From an uncultured Oxalobacteraceae bacterium (lineage in GTDB: Bacteria > Pseudomonadota > Gammaproteobacteria > Burkholderiales > Burkholderiaceae_D): 33,866 nt of DNA. Position 1 is the first letter of the stretch, and every line of letters starts with the position of its first letter. Of the stretch, positions 8,519-16,459 are shown one piece after another. The DNA lies in the NCBI GenBank assembly GCA_903914535.1, contig CAIWPG010000302.1, positions 1-33,866 on the forward strand. Reading direction: 5' to 3'. The position numbers and the translations under genes were made by a program. The notes under the pieces are model-generated. The model saw only the letters and a program-made list of their open reading frames with translations, was not told the origin of the DNA and made no database searches.

Positions 8519-9712
8519 ATGACTCAACAACTTCCCGTAATCGTCGCAGGTGGCGGCATCGGTGGCCTTGCTGTTGCCCTTGCACTGGTGCGTCAGGGCT
8601 TTTCAGTCAAGGTGCTGGAACAGGCACCCCAGATCGGTGAAATTGGTGCCGGCATCCAGCTCGGCCCTAACGCTTTCCATGCTTTCGATGCTCTGGGTAT
8701 CGGCGAAAAAGCACGCAGCCGTGCTGTCTACACCGATGAGATGGTGATGCATGATGCGCTGAATGGCGCTCTGATCGGCCGCATTCCGACCGGCGAGGCT
8801 TTCCGTCAGAAATTCGGAAACCCTTACGCGGTAATCCATCGTGTTGATGTACATCTTTCGCTGCTGGAAGGCGCTCAGGAAACCGGTCGCGTTGAATTCC
8901 TGACATCAACCCGCGTTGAACGGGTTGAACAGGATGCCGATAGTGTAACGGTCTACGACCAGTACGGTAACGCCCACCGCGGCTCAGCACTAATCGGTGC
9001 CGATGGCGTGAAATCGGCGGTACGCAAACAATTCGTAGGCGATCCGGCGCGTGTCACGGGTCATGTGGTATATCGTGCGGTAATCGATAAAAAAGATTTC
9101 CCGGCAGACTTACAATGGAACGCTGCCAGCATCTGGGTCGGTCCGAACTGTCACCTGGTACATTACCCCTTGCGCGGCGGCGAACAGTACAACGTGGTCG
9201 TGACCTTCCACAGCCGTCAGCAGGAAGAATGGGGCGTCACCGAAGGCAGCGCAGAAGAAGTGCAGAGCTACTTCCAGGGCATCTGCCCGCAAGCCCGTCA
9301 ACTGATCGATCTGCCAAAAAACTGGAAGCGGTGGGCCACCGCCGACCGCGACCCGATCAGTCAGTGGAGCTTCGGCCGCATCACGCTGCTGGGCGATGCC
9401 GCTCATCCGACTACCCAATACCTTGCACAAGGTGCCTGCATGGCGATGGAGGACGGTGTAACCCTTGGTGAAGCCTTGCGCGTCAACAATAACGACTTTA
9501 TCAAAGCATTCGACCTGTACCAGCGTTCACGCGTTGCCCGCACTGCCCGCATCGTACTATCGTCACGCGAGATGGGACGCATCTACCATGCCAAAGGCGT
9601 AGAACGCCTGGTACGCAACGATTTGTGGAAAGGCCGTACACCAGAGCGCTTTTACGATGCAATGGAATGGTTATACGGCTGGAATGTCGGTAACTGCCTG
9701 GCTGCAGACTGA
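8519..9712 (+). CDS. mhbM: 3-Hydroxybenzoate 6-hydroxylase (FAD monooxygenase)
   Basis: A 397-residue class A flavoprotein monooxygenase that uses NADH and O2 to hydroxylate 3-hydroxybenzoate para to its OH group, yielding gentisate. The FAD-binding GGGIGG motif is at about residues 11-16 and is followed by the acidic strand end VKVLEQAP. The DG motif appears in LIGADGVKSAV (about residue 160) and the second FAD motif in LLGDAAHPTTQYLAQG (about residue 291). The start is the ATG at 8519 with an AAGGAG ribosome site. Salicylate-hydroxylase-like relatives share this fold, so substrate choice rests on the gentisate neighbours; salicylate 5-hydroxylase is a different, Rieske-type enzyme. Homologues are nagX and mhbM. 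Confidence 0.9.
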   Translation: MTQQLPVIVAGGGIGGLAVALALVRQGFSVKVLEQAPQIGEIGAGIQLGPNAFHAFDALGIGEKARSRAVYTDEMVMHDALNGALIGRIPTGEAFRQKFGNPYAVIHRVDVHLSLLEGAQETGRVEFLTSTRVERVEQDADSVTVYDQYGNAHRGSALIGADGVKSAVRKQFVGDPARVTGHVVYRAVIDKKDFPADLQWNAASIWVGPNCHLVHYPLRGGEQYNVVVTFHSRQQEEWGVTEGSAEEVQSYFQGICPQARQLIDLPKNWKRWATADRDPISQWSFGRITLLGDAAHPTTQYLAQGACMAMEDGVTLGEALRVNNNDFIKAFDLYQRSRVARTARIVLSSREMGRIYHAKGVERLVRNDLWKGRTPERFYDAMEWLYGWNVGNCLAAD

Positions 9713-9726
9713 CACGGAGTACGATA

Positions 9727-10365
9727 ATGCAACTCTACAATTTCTTCCGAAGCGGCACTTCGCATCGTTTGCGCATCGCGCTCAACCTGAAAGGGCTCGA
9801 TTACGACTATGTTGCGGTGGATCTGCGCACTGAAGAACATCTCGGGACCGCCTTCCGGGCACTTAATCCGCAAGGTCTTGTGCCAGCGCTGGTTCATGAT
9901 GAACTGGTTCTGACGCAGTCGCCAGCCATCATCGAATGGCTGGAAGAACGCTACCCGGCACCGCCTCTGCTGCCCGGCAACCCGGAAGACCGGGCAAAGG
10001 TCCGGGCGATGGCAGCACTCATTAGCTGCGATATCCATCCGGTCAACAATCGACGGATTCTGGAATATCTGCGCAAAACGCTGGGATGCGATGATGCAGC
10101 AGTATTGGCCTGGTGTGCCACCTGGATCAATGCCGGCTTCGGGGCACTTGAAACCTTGCTTGCTGCTGACAAACAACGCGGTGCTTTTTGCTTCGGCAAC
10201 ACTCCGACCCTGGCCGACGTCTGCCTCATACCGCAAGTGGAAAGTGCCAGACGCTTTAATATTGATCTGACACCGTTTCCGAACATCGTCATGACTGACA
10301 AAGCTTGCGCTGAGCTGAAGGCCTTCCGGCGTGCCGCACCTGCAGTTCAGGCTGATGCACGCTGA
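9727..10365 (+). CDS. mhbI: Maleylpyruvate isomerase (zeta-class GST family)
   Basis: A 212-residue glutathione-S-transferase-like protein of the zeta/maleylacetoacetate isomerase class, predicted to isomerise maleylpyruvate to fumarylpyruvate with glutathione. The thioredoxin-like N-terminal domain contains the active-site region FFRSGTSHRLRIAL (residues 6-19) and the cis-Pro segment QGLVPAL. The glutathione-binding QSPAIIEWLEERYP follows, then a helical C-terminal domain with TLADVCLIPQV. The ribosome site ACGGAG lies 14 bp after the monooxygenase stop. It completes the enzyme set between the ring-cleavage dioxygenase and the hydrolase. Equivalent names are nagL and mhbI. Confidence 0.92.
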   Translation: MQLYNFFRSGTSHRLRIALNLKGLDYDYVAVDLRTEEHLGTAFRALNPQGLVPALVHDELVLTQSPAIIEWLEERYPAPPLLPGNPEDRAKVRAMAALISCDIHPVNNRRILEYLRKTLGCDDAAVLAWCATWINAGFGALETLLAADKQRGAFCFGNTPTLADVCLIPQVESARRFNIDLTPFPNIVMTDKACAELKAFRRAAPAVQADAR

Positions 10366-10711
10366 CTCTGCTGTGCTGAAAGCTTAGCGCTGGCAGTTAA
10401 AGTCAACGCATTAGTCTTTCTTTTTGTATGGACGGTGTCGCCTGATAAACCACACCGGAATTAACGTCGCAAAGAAGGCCGTCATATCAGTCAGGCCTTC
10501 TTTGCGTCATCACTATTAGTCTTACCGTACAAGCGATGCTCTTCTGCTGATGCCGGCAGAAGGATTTTGCCATGTCGGGGCAGATTAACAACATAGTGAC
10601 CTGACGAAGATCAGGTGCGATTGTCTTTCTCTGGCCAGGTGATTCAGGAAGAACTGAGCGCCCCTCTGAAAAAAGCAATTATCAGTACTAAAAAAATCGA
10701 GGAGATAAAAA
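10366..10711 (+). other. Hairpin-rich leader between maleylpyruvate isomerase and the transporter
   Basis: A 346-bp non-coding gap inside an otherwise compact catabolic cluster. It holds three successive inverted repeats: a 13-bp-arm terminator-like hairpin (10468-10506), CTTCTGC/GCAGAAG (10541-10562) followed by GATTTT, and ACCTGA/TCAGGT (10599-10616). It ends with the GAGGAGAT ribosome site of the TTG-started transporter gene. The layout suggests separate or attenuated expression of the transporter. I see no small gene here. Confidence 0.6.
10468..10506 (+). terminator. Probable intrinsic terminator of the gentisate enzyme operon
   Basis: CGCAAAGAAGGCC (10468-10480) and GGCCTTCTTTGCG (10494-10506) are perfect 13-bp arms around a 13-base loop, about 100 bp after the isomerase stop. 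The right arm contains TTCTTT after the GC-rich GGCC, the usual short form of an intrinsic terminator (GAAGGCC..GGCCTTCTTT). Confidence 0.65.
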
Positions 10712-12043
10712 TTGAATAAAATTACAAATGATTTTGTGATCGATGTACAGGACTTCATCGATACACATAAATTATCCTGGCCACAAATACTAACGTTGCT
10801 ACTTTGCTTTCTGATCGTTGCCGTGGATGGCTTCGACACTGCCGCTATCGGTTTCATTGCGCCTGCGATGCGTGAGGAGTGGCATCTGAGTCCGGCTGCT
10901 CTGGCACCGGTATTCGGAGCAGGATTGTTTGGACTAACAATAGGCGCTCTGATTTTTGGCCCGCTGGCAGACAAATACGGGCGTAAAACCATTCTGATGT
11001 TTTGTGTTGTTTTTTTTGGTCTTGCAAGCCTGGCATCAGCGTATTCAGCTTCATTTAGCATACTTATTATTCTGCGCTTCCTGACCGGACTTGGCTTAGG
11101 CGGTGCCATGCCCAATTCTGTGACACTCAGTTCTGAATACGCTCCGTCGAAACACCGTTCGGTTCTGGTCACGACCATGTTCTGCGGCTTTACCTTTGGT
11201 TCCGCGCTCGGTGGCATCGGTGGCGCCCACCTGGTAGGAATTTTTGGCTGGCGCTCGGTACTCATTACTGGCGGTATCTTACCGCTGGCATTGTTACCGC
11301 TACTGGCACTGTACCTTCCGGAATCAGTACGCTATCTGGTAATGCGCGGGACACATTTCAACCAGGTACGTCGTATTCTGCAGCGTATCGCTCCGGGAGA
11401 AGATCTTAGTCAGGCACGCTTCAGTACCCCTGAAAAAGCCAGACCCGGTTTCCCGGTCGCACGTTTATTTGATCCTGCAGTACGCCGCGGCACCCTTTTT
11501 CTCTGGTTAACTTTTTTCATGAGTTTGCTGGTGATTTATTTGCTGTCGAGCTGGCTGCCGACTTTAATCAAGAGTTCCGGCTTATCACTCAGGGATGCGT
11601 CACTGATTACCGCAATGTTTCAGGTCGGCGGAACCGTTGGCGCCATCGTGTTGGGTAATATGATGGATCACCATGGTCCGCAACGTGTTCTTGGCCTTAC
11701 CTATATATTAGCCGGTGTGTTTGCTGCGGCCATCGGGAGTTCCACAACAAATATGGCACTGCTGGTAGCCATGGTATTTGGTGCCGGATTTTGCGTTTCA
11801 GGTGCACAAGTTGGCGCAAATGCATTTGCTGCCGGATTTTATCCGACAGCCAGCAGAGCTACCGGCGTCAGCTGGGCTTCCGGCATAGGCCGTATCGGGT
11901 CGATTCTTGGCTCAATGGCAGGGGGGGTTATGTTATCGCTCGGCTGGGGTTTACCATTGATTTTCGTACTCGTCGCCATTCCGGCAATCATTGCCGGTAT
12001 CAGTATGTTGATGATGGGACGCCGGACGGCGCTCACTGCCTGA
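10712..12043 (+). CDS. mhbT: Aromatic acid:H+ symporter (MFS), probable 3-hydroxybenzoate/gentisate importer
   Basis: A 443-residue 12-helix major facilitator of the aromatic-acid:H+ symporter group (PcaK/BenK/MhbT/GenK type). Helix 1 carries the group's DGFDTAAIGFIAPA motif (residues 32-45) with acidic residues needed for transport in PcaK. The loop between helices 2 and 3 has GPLADKYGRKTIL, the MFS signature. The start is TTG at 10712, supported by GAGGAGAT a few bases upstream and by the lack of a better ATG. Placement just after the gentisate enzymes predicts import of 3-hydroxybenzoate or gentisate; which one cannot be told from sequence. Confidence 0.88.
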   Translation: MNKITNDFVIDVQDFIDTHKLSWPQILTLLLCFLIVAVDGFDTAAIGFIAPAMREEWHLSPAALAPVFGAGLFGLTIGALIFGPLADKYGRKTILMFCVVFFGLASLASAYSASFSILIILRFLTGLGLGGAMPNSVTLSSEYAPSKHRSVLVTTMFCGFTFGSALGGIGGAHLVGIFGWRSVLITGGILPLALLPLLALYLPESVRYLVMRGTHFNQVRRILQRIAPGEDLSQARFSTPEKARPGFPVARLFDPAVRRGTLFLWLTFFMSLLVIYLLSSWLPTLIKSSGLSLRDASLITAMFQVGGTVGAIVLGNMMDHHGPQRVLGLTYILAGVFAAAIGSSTTNMALLVAMVFGAGFCVSGAQVGANAFAAGFYPTASRATGVSWASGIGRIGSILGSMAGGVMLSLGWGLPLIFVLVAIPAIIAGISMLMMGRRTALTA

Positions 12044-12531
12044 CTGCCGCAAGCAGGTAAATACCGGAGTACAATTTTCAGAAAAAAGATATCACTCAAA
12101 TTTTCTCTGACAAGAAGATGAATATCCGTAGTAAAAAGCAAAGCTGCTCCGGTCAGCAATAGCTGACCGGAGCGTAACACCAGAAATTTATCATCAAAAC
12201 ATTGGCGATTTTTTATCAGCCAGTTTCAAAATCTCCCCGAAAAAACGTCTGCGCGGGCTGATCAATATGAATCACGATCACCCCGCCAGCCCCCGCCTCA
12301 GCGTATATACCACAGCCGTCAGCGAATCACTGCCTGCAGCATTTTCCTTCAACAGATTGCATCGGGCAACTATGCATTTATAGTTAATTTTGGCAAATCA
12401 TGTAACAATAATAGTGTCTATAGGAATCATTTTCAACATAAATGGGATGGATGCCGGACACGCCATCATCCCGACACAGCGATAAAAGAGTTCTTTTACA
12501 AAAAAAGTCCTTTGCAAAAACAGGGTATTAA
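12044..12531. other. Intergenic region upstream of kup
   Basis: A 488-bp gap containing the hairpin at 12146-12173 and then ~350 bp with no recognisable gene. A partial dyad, GGGATG/CATCCC, lies around 12444-12473. A TTGGCA sequence near 12390 might be a -35 element, but I could not find a well-spaced -10. No known riboswitch class was recognised by eye. Confidence 0.55.
12146..12173 (+). terminator. Strong hairpin downstream of the transporter, probable terminator
   Basis: GCTCCGGTCAGC (12146-12157) and GCTGACCGGAGC (12162-12173) make a 12-bp perfect, GC-rich stem with a tetraloop AATA, about 100 bp after the transporter stop. No U tract follows on the plus strand; the minus-strand side is more T-rich (GCTTTGCTTTTTAC). 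It may act mainly as a 3'-end barrier or as a terminator of antisense transcription. Confidence 0.5.
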
Positions 12532-14520
12532 ATGAGTAATAATAAAGCACCGGAACCAGCTACGGCAGTTGATTCACCAAAACATACAACGCGCAGAAAA
12601 TATTTTTCGCACCGCCCGAACAAAAGCGTGGCGGCATTAAGTATTGGTGCATTAGGGGTTGTTTACGGGGATATCGGTACGTCCCCCTTATACGCACTGA
12701 ATTTGATGTTTTTTGGTCATGAAGGCGTAGCGTTAACTCCGGGAAACATCTACGGCGGGATATCATTGGTTATCTGGGCACTGACGATTGTGGTTGCGCT
12801 CAAATACGCTATTTTTGTTTTAAGAGCAGACAACGATGGCGAAGGCGGCGTATTTGCATTGTATGGATTACTGGATAAATTCAATACAGGCCGCCTGGCG
12901 ATGTTATCCTGGTCTCTTCTGATCGGAGCGGGATTATTGCTGGGTGACGGGATGATTACACCGGCCATCAGCGTATTATCTGCAGTGGAAGGCATTGCTG
13001 TCGCCACCCCCATATCCAGCCAGGTCATTATCCTGATCACACTCGCCATTCTCACGCTGCTCTTCGCTTTTCAATATAAGGGCACGGGAGGCATCGGCAA
13101 GATTTTCGGGCCGGTTATTGTTGTCTGGTTTATCGTGATTGCCGTATTGGGTGTCAGACAGATAGAACATCATCCTGAAATACTGAATGCATTTAATCCT
13201 GTCTATGCGATTAATTTTTTACGGTATGGAGATTTTCATCACAGTTTGTTTGTTCTCGGTGCCCTGATACTGGTGTTAACAGGTGGTGAAGCAATGTATG
13301 CCGATATGGGACATTTTGGTGCCAGACCCATCCGCTTAAGCTGGTTTCTTTTAGTTTACCCCTCCCTGTTATTAAATTACCTTGGGCAAGGTGCATTTTT
13401 ATTAGGTGGCGGCGCGCGTTTAGGCGGGAATCTTTTCTTTAGTATGGTGCCTGAAAACTGGCTTTATCCCATGGTGGCACTTGCTACTATGGCGACCATT
13501 ATTGCTTCTCAGGCACTGATTTCCGGCGCATTTTCTTTAATAGCGCAAGCTATCGCACTGGAATTAATGCCACGTTTAAAAGTCCATCACACGCATCAGT
13601 CACATGTGGGACAAGTCTATTTACCATTCATAAACTGGTCGCTGTTTATTGGATGCTCTTTGCTGGTGATTAGCTTTGGCTCAAGCGAAGCACTGGGCTC
13701 TGCTTACGGACTGGCTGAATCCGGCGTTATGATCATTACCTCAACATCCATGTTTTTTATCGCCAGACGTTACTGGAACTGGGGTGTCATTAAAAGTGCA
13801 TCCATATTCGGTGCACTGGCATTAATTGATTGTTCTTTCCTGGTCGCTAACACCTTCAAATTTTGGGAAGGTGGTTTTATACCTATGCTGATAGGCCTTG
13901 CCGTATTCTTGATTATGGTGACCTGGCGTTGGGGCAGAAAAGCAACTTCTGCCGGATATGCGGCAAATCACACCATGAAACTGGATGAATTAATCCGACT
14001 TCACCGTAGTGCGGATACGCTGATGGAACGTGCTTCAATTCTGATGATTCCCTTAATCGCAACACATGGTGATAAAGAAAAAACACCGACCCTATTACAA
14101 ATGATTTGGAAAAGAACCGGGATATTGCCGCGCAATCTTATTTATGTTCAGATCATCCACTTAAAAGTACCGTATATTCATGAAAATCGCTATTCGGTCA
14201 CAGTATTGGAGCGCAATAAACGAGGCAGCATTCTCCTGGTTCAAATTCAATTTGGTTTCTTAGAAGATCCCAATGTAGAGTATGCTTTGAACGATATGTT
14301 TTCACATAAAGAAATTAACCTGCCTCTGGATAAGCATCAATGGGTCATTCACGTCGCTGTTGAAAATTTACTGCCTTCTAAAAAAATGAACCTGCTTCGC
14401 CGGTTCCAGCTTAAAGTTTTCATGCTTTTGAGAAATATTTCACGTCCGGCTTATTACCAATACGGGCTGGGAGACAAAGTAGCATTATCTGCGGAAATCT
14501 TCCCCATTAACGTACATTAA
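12532..14520 (+). CDS. kup: Kup-type low-affinity potassium uptake transporter
   Basis: A 662-residue Kup/HAK/KT family K+:H+ symporter of the inner membrane. After a hydrophilic 35-residue N-terminus comes the family signature GALGVVYGDIGTSPLYAL (helix 1). About 12 membrane segments follow up to about residue 470, then a cytoplasmic C-terminal domain of about 190 residues. It is slightly longer than E. coli Kup (622), mostly because of the N-terminal extension (MSNNKAPEPATAVDSP). The ribosome site is weak (AGGGT, spaced 6). The gene stands alone between the aromatic cluster and the copper operon, and regulation is not evident. Confidence 0.94.
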   Translation: MSNNKAPEPATAVDSPKHTTRRKYFSHRPNKSVAALSIGALGVVYGDIGTSPLYALNLMFFGHEGVALTPGNIYGGISLVIWALTIVVALKYAIFVLRADNDGEGGVFALYGLLDKFNTGRLAMLSWSLLIGAGLLLGDGMITPAISVLSAVEGIAVATPISSQVIILITLAILTLLFAFQYKGTGGIGKIFGPVIVVWFIVIAVLGVRQIEHHPEILNAFNPVYAINFLRYGDFHHSLFVLGALILVLTGGEAMYADMGHFGARPIRLSWFLLVYPSLLLNYLGQGAFLLGGGARLGGNLFFSMVPENWLYPMVALATMATIIASQALISGAFSLIAQAIALELMPRLKVHHTHQSHVGQVYLPFINWSLFIGCSLLVISFGSSEALGSAYGLAESGVMIITSTSMFFIARRYWNWGVIKSASIFGALALIDCSFLVANTFKFWEGGFIPMLIGLAVFLIMVTWRWGRKATSAGYAANHTMKLDELIRLHRSADTLMERASILMIPLIATHGDKEKTPTLLQMIWKRTGILPRNLIYVQIIHLKVPYIHENRYSVTVLERNKRGSILLVQIQFGFLEDPNVEYALNDMFSHKEINLPLDKHQWVIHVAVENLLPSKKMNLLRRFQLKVFMLLRNISRPAYYQYGLGDKVALSAEIFPINVH

Positions 14521-14565
14521 ACAAACACTGCCGAATTTACGACCTTACTGAAACACATCAAAATA

Positions 14566-14617
14566 GCAGCATAGATAGTTAAAGATTGACAAAATTCACG
14601 ACGACTCGCTATGCTGC
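14566..14617. promoter_or_regulatory. Inverted repeat bracketing the copper-efflux promoter
   Basis: GCAGCATAG (14566-14574) and CTATGCTGC (14609-14617) are exact inverted copies separated by 34 bp. The first lies just upstream of the predicted -35 and the second covers the -10. This could be a two-site operator for a metal-responsive regulator, but no known copper box was recognised. Confidence 0.4.
14586..14615 (+). promoter_or_regulatory. Predicted promoter of the copper-efflux operon
   Basis: TTGACA (14586-14591, perfect -35) and TATGCT (14610-14615) are spaced 18 bp apart. Transcription would begin around 14622, leaving a leader of only about 20 bases before the ATG at 14642. Confidence 0.55.
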
Positions 14618-14641
14618 AGATGGTTAATACTTGGTTAATGT

Positions 14642-15019
14642 ATGAAATTCTCTCGCTCAAGCTGCCTTATTGCCGTTATCGCACTGCTCAGCATGCTGTT
14701 TATGCAGCTGGCCGTGGCGGCGTATACGTGTCCCGCCACAGCAACAGAAAATCATACTGTGGTAATGATGCCGGGGTGTGAAGGAATGGATGAAGCACAG
14801 CCGGGACTATGTTACACACATGCACATGGTCAGCCGGATGAGCAATCCGCAGATAATCTGCAATTACCGGCAATTTCACCATTTATTTCTATCGGCCTGG
14901 TGTTAGCGGTATACATGGAAAATAACACTGTCCATGAAACAATGTCGCCTGATTTAAGCACACTGGCACGCACAACTGCACCACCTATCGCCATTCGTCA
15001 CTGCTGTTTCCGCATTTAA
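14642..15019 (+). CDS. Small secreted Cys/Met/His protein of the copper-efflux operon
   Basis: A 125-residue protein I can describe but not name. Residues 1-26 form a signal peptide ending in AVA. The mature part begins AYTCPAT and contains MMPGCEGM, LCYTHAHG and a C-terminal RHCCFRI, thus five cysteines plus Met and His that could bind Cu(I) or form disulphides. Similar short secreted proteins with a CP..MPGC..M..C pattern occur ahead of CusCBA/Czc-type operons in betaproteobacteria; I recall the pattern, not a characterised function. A second hydrophobic stretch (FISIGLVLAVYM) lies at about residues 81-92. It is first in the operon, 78 bp before the outer-membrane factor gene. A periplasmic metal chaperone or sensor role, analogous to CusF, is inference. 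Confidence 0.7.
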   Translation: MKFSRSSCLIAVIALLSMLFMQLAVAAYTCPATATENHTVVMMPGCEGMDEAQPGLCYTHAHGQPDEQSADNLQLPAISPFISIGLVLAVYMENNTVHETMSPDLSTLARTTAPPIAIRHCCFRI

Positions 15020-15097
15020 ATCACTCCGTTTTACCCGATTTGTCGTCGTGACGCCTTATACGCGCACGTCCCTGTCTTTTGCTTTCCGGAGATTTTT

Positions 15098-16459
15098 ATG
15101 TTCGTTCTGCCTGTCACGCAAACGCGTGCGCACTCTGTTGTTTCTGCAAACGGAGTAATTACCTTATTACGCACCCTGCTCATTACCATAGCCAGCATGC
15201 TAGTGCTGCCATCGCCTTTGCTTTTTGCCACTGAAAAACCGCTCACACTGACAGATGCGCAACAAGTGGCGCTAACCCGGTCACGCCAATTATTTTCACA
15301 AGATCAGGCGATAGCAGCATCGCGTGATATGGCTGTCGCTGCCGGTCAGCTACCGGACCCGGTACTATCAGCGGGCATTGACAATCTGCCGGTAAGCGGC
15401 ACCAGTCAATGGAACCTGACCAGTGACTTCATGACGATGCGGCGCATTGGCCTGATGCAAGAAATAACCGGAGCTGACAAACGCCGGTTACGATCAGAAC
15501 GTGTTGATCGTGCTGCTGATAAATTATTGGCAGAAAAAGCCGGTATTGCTGCCAGGCTTGAACGCGATACAGCAATAGCCTGGCTCGATCGCTACTATGC
15601 GGAAGAAATGAGTCGCCTCGTTACGGAACAAACCGCGCAAGCCCGCCTTGAAATTCAGGCAACTCAGGGAGCTTATCGTGCCGGACGGGCCAGTCAGTCC
15701 GATATCATTGCGGCACAAAGTGCCTTAACTATGGAAGAAGATCGTGCCAGCGATATCACACGACGCCTGCGTAATGCCCATACAATGTTGCTACGCTGGG
15801 TAGGCAATGCCGCTGCCCAGGCCCCTCTTGCCGGTATACCCGGGATAGACTCTCTCCGATTTGATACCAATGCATTGGATACCCTGCTGTTACAGCACCC
15901 TCAGATGCTGGCATTAGGCGAACAAATCGCTATAGCAGAAACAGAAGCAAAACTTGCTCAAGCCAATAAAAATGCAGATTGGAGTATTGGAGTCACATTA
16001 CAACAGCGTGGTCCGGCGTATTCTAATATGATTTCCGTCGGTATTTCCATTCCATTCCAATGGGATCAGCCACATCGCCAGGATCGCGAAATATCGTCCA
16101 GACTGGCGATAGCCGGGCAAGCCAGAGCGGAGCGGGATGACGCATTACAAACATTTATCGCACAGATACGCAGTGTACTCAATGAATGGGAAAGCAATCG
16201 TGAACGCATCATCCGCTTCAATCATGAACTGATCCCTCTGGCAAAAGAACGTACTCAGGCTGTAATGAGTTCCTATCGTGGCGGCAAAGCCAGCCTGATT
16301 GAATTACTTGCGGCCCGCCGCAATGAAATCGAAACACAACTCCAGTCATTGCAACTTCAGGCGGATACGGCCCGTCTGTGGGCACAACTCAATTTTTTAT
16401 TTCCGCTAAGTAAAGAAGAACTGAGCACGCATACCATTATTAACCGGGATCAGCCATGA
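15098..16459 (+). CDS. cusC: Outer-membrane channel of a Cus-type metal efflux system (TolC/CzcC family)
   Basis: A 453-residue outer-membrane efflux protein. The N-terminus has a long hydrophobic signal (about residues 21-46, ending LLFA) preceded by a hydrophilic stretch. The first mature segment is PLTLTDAQQVALTRS, the normal opening helix of this family. Two TolC-type repeats follow, rich in long alpha-helical heptads (about 60-250 and 270-440). It forms the trimeric duct that exports metal from the periplasmic adaptor and pump. The start at 15098 has a GGAG ribosome site. The stop overlaps the next start by ATGA. It is nearer to the CzcC/CusC-like heavy-metal branch than to TolC. The symbol is assigned by context. 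Confidence 0.87.
   Translation: MFVLPVTQTRAHSVVSANGVITLLRTLLITIASMLVLPSPLLFATEKPLTLTDAQQVALTRSRQLFSQDQAIAASRDMAVAAGQLPDPVLSAGIDNLPVSGTSQWNLTSDFMTMRRIGLMQEITGADKRRLRSERVDRAADKLLAEKAGIAARLERDTAIAWLDRYYAEEMSRLVTEQTAQARLEIQATQGAYRAGRASQSDIIAAQSALTMEEDRASDITRRLRNAHTMLLRWVGNAAAQAPLAGIPGIDSLRFDTNALDTLLLQHPQMLALGEQIAIAETEAKLAQANKNADWSIGVTLQQRGPAYSNMISVGISIPFQWDQPHRQDREISSRLAIAGQARAERDDALQTFIAQIRSVLNEWESNRERIIRFNHELIPLAKERTQAVMSSYRGGKASLIELLAARRNEIETQLQSLQLQADTARLWAQLNFLFPLSKEELSTHTIINRDQP

Noticed and set aside
9652-10236. A 194-codon minus-strand frame opposite the isomerase gene
   Set aside because: Fully covered by the monooxygenase end and the maleylpyruvate isomerase gene, which have clear motifs and ribosome sites.
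10585-11265. A 226-codon minus-strand frame over the transporter start
   Set aside because: Antisense to the well-supported MFS gene, no recognisable domain, low-complexity Ala/Pro/Arg/Ser composition.
12181-12531. Ion- or nucleotide-sensing riboswitch upstream of kup
   Set aside because: Only a weak partial dyad is present, and no known riboswitch signature was recognised.
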